Assembly (NCBI RefSeq): GCF_026151205.1
Contig: NC_087077.1
Span: forward strand, 19,777,975 to 19,837,974
Direction: 5' to 3'
DNA length: 60,000 nt
From: Bolinopsis microptera
Taxonomy: Eukaryota > Ctenophora > Tentaculata > Lobata > Bolinopsidae
Positions 32,223 to 42,195 of the stretch are shown in pieces. The notes under the pieces are model-generated. The model did not search any database and was not told the DNA's origin. It saw only the letters and a list, made by a program, of their open reading frames with translations. Each line of letters opens with the position of its first letter. The stretch's first letter is position 1. The position numbers were made by a program, and so were the translations under genes.

Positions 32223-34463
32223 ATGACCAAGAAGGAAACACAGTACGAGAAATACCTGCGGAACGGAATTGAGATATTTGAAACCTACTGTTCAACTGGA
32301 GACAAACATCCCATCATGTTACCCAGAGCTCCTCAACAAAAATATGTAGACCTTTACCCTGAAGATCAGCCCGGATGTAGTTTTGAAAACGATAGAAACC
32401 AGCAACTCAACTATGAAGCTGAGGTAATTGTATACAGAGCTTTAGAGAATCTGAATGGTGGAGATTTTATAGTTCTTCATAGTTTTGAATATACTCATTT
32501 CCAATATTATCTGGGAGATTCAAACCATGTTAAACGAAACTGTAAAGCGTGCAAAAAGACAGCAACTAACAAAGATGGCGAGTGCGATTTTGTAGTGATA
32601 GCACCAAACTACTTTGTTATAATGGAAGTAAAGAATATGGGTCATATTGGGAATCAATCAGACCCTGGGTGTAACAACGATCGAAAATCGCAAGCATTGG
32701 GCAAAACGTTCCAGAAATCACTGGACCAGAGGAACAAGATGGTAGAATTTGTTAAAAGATTTTCGAAACGGTTAACAGTTCTCCAGTTTACTGTTTATCC
32801 CAACTTTCAAAAAGCTTTCAAGAAAAATTTCCCGATAAGCAGGGGTAAACTTTCATCAATAGTGTTCAAAGAAGATTTAGAAGATTTTAGTGATTGGTGG
32901 AAAGACAATGTAAGTGATCTGGTCTTGGATGAGCCTTTGCGTCATGAGTTTCGCGCCAAACATGAAGATGTTAGGAACTTACTATTAGCTATTTGGTGCA
33001 CAGACAAGACCATTTGTGATAAGTCCAAATGTAGTTTAGGTAAGTGTATAGTGAACATTAACGGACAACTGCGTTCAGGAAAATTTACCTTCAGGAGCAA
33101 TAACCCTGAAGTTATTCCATCACCCACGATTGTCAAGGACTTTTTGGGAATAGACAACTTGACTAAACAACAGTACGATTTGATAAATTCAAATGAGAAG
33201 TTTTTGTGGATCAACGGACCCGCTGGAGCTGGTAAAACTGTTGTACTACTAGCTAAGATACTGCAACTAGCATTGTCAAGTTACGACAGCAAAATTGTGT
33301 TCTTCTGTGAAACGTATAATGATGATGACACCATGGAAAACCCAAAGCATCTTCATAAGCCGCTAGAAAAAGCCGGTGTTAAGTACGTTTATATTTTTCT
33401 TGTAGAAATGACGGAAAAACCTACTGATGAAATCCTTTGTAAATTGATCTTTTGTAGAATAAGAGACTATCTTATTGACAATCAAGTCGTCATAATAACG
33501 CTGAGGGGTTTTGATACAATAACTGAGGATATTGAAGATATTGAGAATACAATGCTAATAAACGTTATAAGTTTATTCCAAGGAAAAGGAATTCACGTGT
33601 TTTTCGACGATATTCAAGTGAAGTTACAGCGGGATGTAGATGTAAAGACAGAAAACAGGGATAGCGACTATGATTTACTCAAAACATTGTTCGAGCAATC
33701 AAGTTCTTGTCACGTTTGGATCTCATGCGACATGCTACAAAACATTATGCATAATGCTGACGAGGAGGAGGTTATTGTAAGACATAACTCTAGACTAGCG
33801 GGATTTTTTAACGACGAATTATCATCTACACAGCTTGTAAGTCTATCAAAGAACTTGAGAAACACCTGTGATTTGTCGAAATCATTGTCAATAATTCGAG
33901 AACATATCATTGAGCCGTGTAGCCTTGTATCACCATTTAGAAATGATTTCGCCATTTTACAAAACCCCGGGCATTACATACATGGACCAAAATCTATTAT
34001 ACATGTTCTGCAAAGGTTTGATAAGGAACTTATATATTCTATTTTTATCAAAGAATTTAATGAAATATGTTTTGATGATATGATAGATAGTAGTGATGTG
34101 GGTATACTTCACACTCTTTCTATACTAGATATTACAGTCAATAATTTTCTTAAATCCATTTTGGATGATATTTTTTTTTCAACAAATACTACATATTCAA
34201 GAAAGGTGATGTCAGTATATTCAAAAGAATGGCCAGCAGTTATAGTATTGCAACCGTTATGTGATTTTCCCGCTGAAAAACTGAGTGACAGGCCTGCAAA
34301 CGTTTCATATGATTCAGAACAATTATATATGGCCATGTCACGAGCACGAGTTAAGTGTACAGTAATAATGTTTCCTTTTGAAGATACGATATTGAATAAT
34401 TATCATCGCATGTGTAGTCTACTTGATAAGATCAAAGATTCTGTTGAAGTAAGATATCATTAA
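32223..34463 (+). CDS. NERD-type nuclease fused to a superfamily 1 helicase
   Basis: Intronless frame; the first ATG at 32223 gives 746 residues (upstream in-frame codons lack an ATG). The N-terminal part has the PD-(D/E)xK nuclease signature: GECDFVVIAP with D122, then FVIMEVKN with E135 and K137, as in NERD domains. A cysteine cluster (CKACKK, then GEC) comes just before. A P-loop NTPase follows: Walker A GPAGAGKT at 332-339, Walker B-like VFFDDIQ at 460-465 (DDIQ where DExQ is usual), and near the end a motif VI-like QLYMAMSRAR at 700-709. In UvrD-like helicases the motif VI arginine contacts ATP gamma phosphate. The likely job is ATP-driven work on DNA or RNA coupled to cleavage. Related architectures occur in bacteria and in some invertebrates, but an immune or genome-defence role here is inference. 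AATAAA at 34683-34688 could be the polyadenylation signal. Confidence 0.85.
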   Translation: MTKKETQYEKYLRNGIEIFETYCSTGDKHPIMLPRAPQQKYVDLYPEDQPGCSFENDRNQQLNYEAEVIVYRALENLNGGDFIVLHSFEYTHFQYYLGDSNHVKRNCKACKKTATNKDGECDFVVIAPNYFVIMEVKNMGHIGNQSDPGCNNDRKSQALGKTFQKSLDQRNKMVEFVKRFSKRLTVLQFTVYPNFQKAFKKNFPISRGKLSSIVFKEDLEDFSDWWKDNVSDLVLDEPLRHEFRAKHEDVRNLLLAIWCTDKTICDKSKCSLGKCIVNINGQLRSGKFTFRSNNPEVIPSPTIVKDFLGIDNLTKQQYDLINSNEKFLWINGPAGAGKTVVLLAKILQLALSSYDSKIVFFCETYNDDDTMENPKHLHKPLEKAGVKYVYIFLVEMTEKPTDEILCKLIFCRIRDYLIDNQVVIITLRGFDTITEDIEDIENTMLINVISLFQGKGIHVFFDDIQVKLQRDVDVKTENRDSDYDLLKTLFEQSSSCHVWISCDMLQNIMHNADEEEVIVRHNSRLAGFFNDELSSTQLVSLSKNLRNTCDLSKSLSIIREHIIEPCSLVSPFRNDFAILQNPGHYIHGPKSIIHVLQRFDKELIYSIFIKEFNEICFDDMIDSSDVGILHTLSILDITVNNFLKSILDDIFFSTNTTYSRKVMSVYSKEWPAVIVLQPLCDFPAEKLSDRPANVSYDSEQLYMAMSRARVKCTVIMFPFEDTILNNYHRMCSLLDKIKDSVEVRYH

Positions 34464-35180
34464 CACTTCAAACTAAACAAGAATTTCGCCGCGGTTAAAC
34501 CACGCACGATCAATTTTCCCTACCCATGTACTTGTACCATTATGGCATTCATTCTTTTGAGTGAAAAGTGTGACTGGAAAAAAGTGCACCATATTTACAT
34601 ACTATGTTTTTTATAAATGAGTGAGATTCGTGCAGTGTAAAAATTAACCATTTATTTGACCAATGCAGCGCCGCGCATCAACAATAAATGAATCCAGAAA
34701 ATTGCGGAAAATAACTTTACGAAGGAGGAATATCACTGTAATTAATTAACACATGGCTAGCGTCGTCATCGCAGGTCCATCGGGATTCGGGCCACCTCAT
34801 ACATATATATCCGAACCCGATTACTTATTCCCTACGATCTTTTTGCCTTCGGCAAGAGTAGGGAAAAAATCCAAATTATTAACTGAACCAGATTTATTTA
34901 TAATTAATGATTCAAATATTTTATGATTAAAAACATTGGTATAAATTTGAAAATTATAAAGCCTGATGTTGTACTGCTTTTTAATAGTTTGTAGTTGGTT
35001 CACTTGTTGATAATACTAATAATATAAAATGTGCGTGATTTTATATCTTAAGCATTATATTTTAGACGATTCTATAAAATTGCTAATTCTAAACAACACA
35101 CAGAAAGTTCTGGAATTTGTTTGACAACCAATTGTATTCTGTAGCAGTGACATAATTATTATTATGTGTAACATCTGTAT
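34464..35180. other. 3' flank of the helicase gene
   Basis: AT-rich; holds the likely poly(A) signal at 34683 and nothing else recognisable. Confidence 0.6.
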
Positions 35181-35336
35181 TATAATTATCGCTTCACAAC
35201 ATCAGAAAATTAAATGTCCGTCTAAATCCGGTTTCAGCCCTGGTCCGGTTTAAAAGCTACCGGAAATTTCAAACCTTCCAGAGATAACGCAGGAGTACTG
35301 AAATATCAGTACTCCTGCGTTATCTCTGGAAGGTTT
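35181..35336. repeat. Dispersed repeat ending in a perfect 31-bp hairpin
   Basis: 35181-35290 repeats 31102-31232. Its end forms a perfect inverted repeat: arm 35271-35301 (AAACCTTCCAGAGATAACGC...), loop AATA, arm 35306-35336. The 31-kb copy has only one arm, so the second arm arose after the copies separated. Confidence 0.85.
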
Positions 35337-37020
35337 GATATAATTTTGATATAATATTAATACTATATGGAAATTTAAAATGTGTTTACAACGGTTTTGT
35401 CCATGCCACTCAAAATTAATTGAGCATTAAACTACATGTTTTTGAATGGCGCTACTATAATAATAGAGAACTATGAATTCGCGGCAATCACTGTCATGGG
35501 TTTGTAAACTCACATTATTGTCCAAACAATGAAACCAATTGATCAGTGTGGTTTCCAATGTTTCCTTTCCCAAGTTTGAGCTTCAAATGGTTTGGAGCAG
35601 CACAAAAACCCTGTATCCAGAGATGGTGACCAATGTTAATAGCTCACAGAATGTCGAAATGTTAAACGATCATTTCCCTGAATAAAGCCCATGCACTCCC
35701 CAAGGGACCACTTCTTGGTTATAGTTGTTATCAATATGGGTCGTGCCAGGAACAAAGAAGGGCTATGAAGAAGTCTACAAATTGCCAGATGTTCCAGAAA
35801 GATGAGTGACACCTTATCCATGCTTATTGCGTTAAATTTCAATGTCCCATAGAGTACAATGATTTTCCTCCCATCGCGCAGATCAGCATCGGAACGGGGT
35901 ATAGGATTATTTCATCAGTTATGTAGGCCCAGTCTGGAAATGGGCGGTAGTCGTTGATGTCATCTATCCTGGTGATGTTTGCTGGTCACAAAGTTGAGTT
36001 TGACCATGCTTACTTCTAGAAATGAGGGTGAAGGTTTAGTTTTAGAATGATAATATCTCAATAATTTGTGCTCATAATCTTCTCAGCTTACTAAACTTTT
36101 GATTCTGATGTGAAATTTTAAAAACCCAGATTTTATGATAAAAGCTATTATTGTATTAAGCTTTGATTTTTAACCCCAAAATCTTAAATAAATAATTACA
36201 ATCACCCTAAACAGTTATAGGAGATGGCCAATATAGCACAACTGGGGGCAAATGCTATGCTGGGCATTTTCCGCTTTATATGTTCCCCAGCCAGTAGTGA
36301 GGCCTTCGCTCTCTCATTATGTTTGTTGTGGGCACCATTTCTATAATCAACTTTGTTAAGGGTTTGTCAATAAATTCTTGATTTGCTTTTCTGATACTTT
36401 TAATAGTCATGAAATTATAATATCTCGACTTTCATTTCATCGTATGTTTCTTTTTGTTTTACTCAAAGAAACAGTAAAATAATAAAAAAAATAAAAATGT
36501 GAGTAATATAAAACAAAATAATGCTTCTAACCGCCCTAATTTCCTATTTCAGTTCCTCCAAAACCCTTGAACAGGTTAGGCAAGGTAACTGAAGCAGATA
36601 CTAGGAAGGAGTGTAGCACGGGTGCTGACTGACACCTACTATCATACCACGTGGTGTTTAGTCCACATCTTCACACTGTATTTCAGGGTTCTCTTTCAAC
36701 ACGTACCCAAACTGAGACTCGAAAGGTAAGAAAAAAGTGAGACAAACAGGGATTTAATAACAACGTTTTCAAAAGTTTTGAAAAAACCAGCAAAATGGCA
36801 GCAATTAAAATGGTGACATTTTGTATCTCACATTTTTATTAGGTCGACAAAGGTTAATTGCAAGGCTGCGGTACAAACTTTCCTTTCTGTTAATTAGGAC
36901 GATCAATTACCTTGTTAAATTTTCTAAACTATCTACAGTTGAAACGAATGTTCGAAAACAATGAAATATATTTATGAAATTATTTCCAATCAACACACTG
37001 CTGCTTTAATTACGATACGT
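35337..37020. other. No feature seen
   Basis: AT-rich DNA without a supported gene or known repeat. Confidence 0.5.
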
Positions 37021-37260
37021 CGTAGCAGTTGTGGGGGAAAGGGGGTGTGGGAGCCGGGGTGTGGGAGCTGGGGGTGTGGAGGGCCGGGGGTGTGGAGCTT
37101 GGGGGTTTGTGGGGGGCTGGGGTGTGGGAGCTGGGGTGTGGGGGTTGTGGGAGCTGGGGGTGTGGGGGGGGTGTGGTAGCTTGGGGTGTGGGAAGGAGCT
37201 GGGGGTGTGGGAGGAGTTGGGGGAAGGGTCGTTGTGGAGGGAGTAGGAAACAGTTCATGT
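37021..37260 (+). repeat. GGGGTGTGGGAGCTG minisatellite
   Basis: G/T-rich irregular units of GGTGTGGGAGCTGGG on the plus strand. Long glycine-rich or proline-rich open frames in it are artefacts of the repeat. Confidence 0.9.
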
Positions 37261-38740
37261 CTCCTCCACAAAGCCACAATTCCGCTAGCAATTATATTAA
37301 GGGGGGGATCACCCTGATTTTTTTGTAAAACTTTGTTCAGATAGCAGTTGGGGGACCAACAAATAGGACCAGTGACCTAACTTTGAGTGGGGGTCCCGGA
37401 CCCCAAAAGCCATAACGGTGCCCGCGGGGCCGCCACGCCCATATTGGTCCATATCAGGCCCAATTTAGCCGAAATACCCTGAACATGACCCAAACCCAGA
37501 TTTTTAGGTAGCTTTTATTGTTAGCTAAGTGGTCCACTTGGATCGTATATGAAGTTTCATCAAGTTGGTCAAAAAATGGGGACTGAGTTATTGAGCTAAA
37601 AAACTATTATGCCCAAATTAAACTAAAATAACTAATTAAGAAAGAATTTCCAATCTTGTGTTAAAATAAATATACCCGAAAATATCCCCAAGTAATCTGA
37701 ATATTCTGATTTGGGAATAGGGAAAATGGGTGAGCTACCTAAGTTTCGCAATGATGTAAACAGAAAATGGTTAAATGTTAAAACGGTAAAGCTAATGACA
37801 TGACACTTAATAAACCAATGTCCACCAGCTTTGTTCTGTGTGGGAAAAGCTGTAATTGAAAGGTTGTTTCAGTTTTAGAGTATGTTTGAATTGTGTAATA
37901 TTACCACAATAACACATTACATTAAATTATTGTGTAATGTGTAGGGAGCATAGTTTTCTAAGTCACACTGTGCAGTGTGCTGAGGTGAGTGTGCAGTGTT
38001 CATCACTTGAGGTGATGTTTAGTTATGCTAGTGCAAAACTAGCACTGTGAGTGCGGTGTGCCAGTTTTTAAAAATAAATACGATCTCCGGCAATGTAATA
38101 AATCCCGGACATTATTAAAACGGACCGTCGGAAAATTTTCACCTGACCGTTTCATTCCGGGAATATTTTCATTTGTTGAAACAACTGTGTTCGCTCGAGT
38201 TTCCTGAAAACTCGTCAAAGTTGTCAGAAAAACAGTTGTAAAGGTTTAGCATTCGAATACTCGAACATCTGAACTGCTGGATGATTTCGGATGCATGCAT
38301 TGAAAAATGTTTATAAAATATCCGATTCATTTATTATTGACGATTAGTAAGGTCAGATTGACGTCCTCGTATGTGCACCTAATATATGGCAGGTTGTTTT
38401 GAAACTTTCCGAAGTCACTCTATCTAAAGTCTAGACGTAGGAGTGAGACAGTGTGTGTGTTTGCTGGGGGGGCACAATAGCACAATACTAATAGCGATAC
38501 CCGGATTTAACATTTAAACAATTTGTAATCGTATTGCCGTGCAGTGTTTGTGTAACTGTAGTACTAGTTGGTAATCGCTTTTCTTGTCAAAAAGTTAATA
38601 TTTGTTTCCTTCGATAGTAAATTATTTTGTCCCAAATTCATATATTTTCTAATAATACAAAATTATACAATGTCAATAAGTCATGTGACATGTAAGGCGC
38701 CAAAGACAAATTGCTAAAAGGCTCGGCGCAACTGCAGAAA
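37261..38740. other. No feature seen
   Basis: No supported gene. A GTGCAGTG/GTGAGTG-rich patch lies at 37960-38060. Confidence 0.5.
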
Positions 38741-38993
38741 ACTGCCACTAACTGCCACTAACTGCCACTAACTGCTACAAACTGCCACTAACTGCTACAA
38801 ACTGCCACTAACTGCTGCAAACTGCGCGCGCAGTGCGTGGGCGCGATTGTAGCAGTTAGTGGCAGTTAGTGGCAGTTAGTGGCAGTTTGTAGCAGTTAGT
38901 GGCAGTTTGTAACAGTTAGTGGCAGTTTGTGGCAGTTAGTGGCAGTTTGTGGCAGTTAGTGGCAGTTTGTAGCAGTTAGTGACAGTTTCTTTG
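38741..38993. repeat. Inverted pair of 10-bp tandem arrays
   Basis: 38741-38825 consists of 10-bp units ACTGCCACTA and ACTGCTACAA. 38849-38993 consists of the complementary units TTAGTGGCAG and TTTGTAGCAG. A GC-rich centre (GCGCGCAGTGCGTGGGCGCG) lies between them. The whole can fold into one long hairpin. It sits next to the breakpoint of the inverted duplication. Confidence 0.92.
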
Positions 38994-39009
38994 CACTTTG
39001 CTCCTCCTG

Positions 39010-42000
39010 TGCTCTCTCTCTCTCTTTTATTTTACTTCGGTGTATTCCAACAACCACATTGTTACACAAGTGCAACCAGCCAATTACAGGAAGCCAAAGG
39101 TCAAATTTGGCCAGTGACGGTTAAGGCAGTGTGTTAGTGTGTACCATACTTTCTTCGCCCGAGACTTTGTTGCGATGTGCAGCTCCTCATTTAACCCCCA
39201 AACCCGATTTCTCGATTATTCGGCTAAGTAGACCGGGGGCTGCATAGACCACTCAGGATCATCAGCTGAACGTCGACGATGCTCACCCTACGACCAGGCA
39301 GACAGTGGGATTCGAACTCACAACCTCACGATTTGCAAAGATGGCGTTCTAACCAACTGCGCTACCTGGCCGTTAAAGTTCATGTCATTTCATTTTTGAT
39401 TTTAAAACGATGGCAGGCCTGAGCCAAGTTCATGTCATTTCATTTTTGATTTTAAAACGATGGCAGGCCTGAGCCAAGTTCATGTCATTTCATTTTTGAT
39501 TTTAAAACGATGGCGGGTTTGAGCCATGAAATTTCGATTCAATATTAAAATGGAAAATGATTTGACATCGGTTTTTTTCTTGAATCGATTTTAAAATGAT
39601 GGCGGGCCTGAGCCACCATACATGAGTAACATAAAAAGTGTATTTTTAGATTAAAGTGCTAGCTCATAGTTTTAGAATTGTATAGATTAACGTTTGTCGT
39701 TTAGCCATCTATAACAATCGATATTGCCGTAATATATGGCCAAAGAATAATAGGGTCTTGGAAATTCTATAGTTGTTCAGTGGGTCGATTGACTGAACAC
39801 GTTTGCACTTGGTATTTATACTTACCAGTGGCAGTAGTTTATTTATGTTATGTACCGATGATAATGCAATTAGGATAACAACTAGGTAAGCCGTAAGTCG
39901 AATTCAAAACACACCGCACACCGTACACTCCAATCAGTATTACTATTTAGTAGACCGGGTATTTTGGCGGGAATTCTGTTCCCACGGCACCGTTCTGATA
40001 AAAGCTACTTCTACTAATGGTCCCAGAGGAACGGCCGTAAAATAGCCAAACTTCTTGTCTCCTGTACTGGCTGACACGTGCGGATTAAAGTTAGAAATTT
40101 CGCTATGTTATAAATATAATTGCTCTCGGAATTGAACAAACTCCTACTTATCTAGATCCTTCCTAAATTCGGCACTATCCATCGCGGAGTAGAGTCCGCG
40201 GCGGAGCCGCCGGACTCCGAGTGGATTCCGGCGGTGCTCCGCCAAAATGTATTTACACTGGACTCGAATACATTTTGGCGGACTCCGAGCGGAGCCGAGC
40301 GGACTTTAAAGTCCGCCGCGGACTCCGAGCGGCTCCGCGGCGGCTCGGCGGAGTGTCCGCCGCGGACTAAGCCACTAGGCGGACTCCGGTCCGCCGCGGA
40401 CTCCGGCGGAGTGCTTGGCGGACTCCGGCGGACCTCTCCGGCGGACTTGAATCCGGCGGAGTCCGGCGGAGCTTGGCGGAGTCCACCAGCTCGGCGGACT
40501 CCGCTCGGAGTCCGCCGAACTCCAACAGAGTCCACTGACTTCCGACCTCCGACTTCCGACCCTCGGCTAAATTTGTCACGTGACATACAACATAGCATTT
40601 TGCAATATTGTGGTCAGATGAAAAGGTCGCTAGTGATAAACCTTAACCATTACCCTCACAATGTCAATAGTGTACAACTCTAGTCCTAACTTTGACCCTA
40701 TAATGTATAAACGTTGACCCTAACCCTCCACCAAACCGTCAGCAGCGAAATATCAATGTCATTGACTGGTCACGTGACCAAAACAATTTTTGTCATATTA
40801 TCTCATATAGGGAAGCGTTTTTAGTTTTACCCTACACGTTGCATGTGGCGTCATTCGGCCGGATCCCAGCAAGCAAAAATACGTCGACCATCACAGGACG
40901 ACGCCAGCCAGCACTCTCTACGCTCTTCGAGCTCCGATCGTCCTGTGACGAAGTAAGGACGAAGCCTGAGGTCCTCAGGTAACATCGACCACCGATTGAA
41001 AATTCAGAGATTTTTTGACATAAAGGTCAAATGTAAAACTAAAATCTTGATGTTAATTGATTGACGACGTCAATTTTTGAGCACAGCGCGAGCGCATGCG
41101 GAAAAGGACCGCGTAGCTAGTCAAGATGTTGATAAATATTTGACTTGTGGCGCGATGTGTTGCTCTAACTATAGCCCTCTCGCTTGCAGTAGCGCGCGAC
41201 CGCCGGAGGCGGAAATGACCTGGTTAGCTAGGTAAACGCGATGAGCCTTGTAGGATGAAATCCTACTAGCTGACGCCACTCGCAGCTGTGCTGCTCGCTG
41301 TACGTCAGCGATCGAAATTTATACGCGTATCACCCGTTAAGATGTGCCACCCGACGCGCCACACAATTTTTTTCGTTGCTCGTCGCACGTCGACGAACAA
41401 CGAAGCTCGTTGCGACGCGCAATGAGCTGCCAGGCTAGGACATCGTCCTGGTCCAACAAATTTTGGCGAGCGATTTTCTCCAAAAATTTAATGAGGGCGC
41501 CGACTTCCACTCTGGCTAGGTTTCTTGTTACCCAGCGCGGCGGGTCGGGTACTCATGTACTTGATTATTGAGAGTACCCCATCTTATGAACGATAGATGA
41601 ACTTACATGTTACAATATATTTTGAAGTTTTTGAAGTATATTATATGTATTGATTATTCTGTGGCAAATAAAATTCTCTTTTTCTTAAATTCTCTTTTTC
41701 TTAATTCTTGTTCATTGAAATATTACCGCCAGCGAGGAGCTGCAGCTGCGACTGCAAGCCGTGTTACCCACTTCCCTGTACTGTATTGTGATCAGCATGA
41801 GTTTAATCAAAGTAATGTGTATCACTCGCTTCACTCGATCCGAAATTAAAGTATATAATCCTACAACGCCAAGCTAGTAATAGAGTTTTATGAAAGCACT
41901 CTGGCCAAGTCAGTGGATTCTTTTTACCTAATTTTACCTCATCCCATTAAGGAACGCGCGCTGGGTAACAAGAAACCTAGCCAGAGTGGAAGTCGGCGCC

Positions 42001-42195
42001 CTCATTAAATTTTTGGAGAAAATCGCTCGCCAAAATTTGTTGGACCAGGACGATGTCCTAGCCTGGCAGCTCATTGCGCGTCGCAACGAGCTTCGTTGTT
42101 CGTCGACGTGCGACGAGCAACGAGAAAAATTGTGTGGCACGTCGGGTGGCACATCTTAACGGGTGATACGCGTATAAATTTCGATCGCTGACGTA
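39010..42195. repeat. Right arm of the 3.2-kb inverted segmental duplication
   Basis: Reverse complement of 1-3190. It includes an inverted SINE (39030-39373), 39380-39625 of the foldback-like element, the flank 39626-40170 and the left part of the palindromic transposon. Similarity stops at a short (CT)n tract near 39012. Confidence 0.9.
39030..39373 (-). mobile_element. tRNA-derived SINE, second copy
   Basis: Inverted copy of 2834-3189, with box B complement GGGATTCGAACTCACAACC near 39308 and box A complement near 39349. It was copied as part of the segmental duplication, so it is not an independent insertion. Confidence 0.85.

Noticed and set aside
36990-37328. Glycine- or proline-rich proteins at 37.0-37.3 kb
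   Set aside because: They are translations of a GGGGTGTGGGAGCTG minisatellite in several frames.
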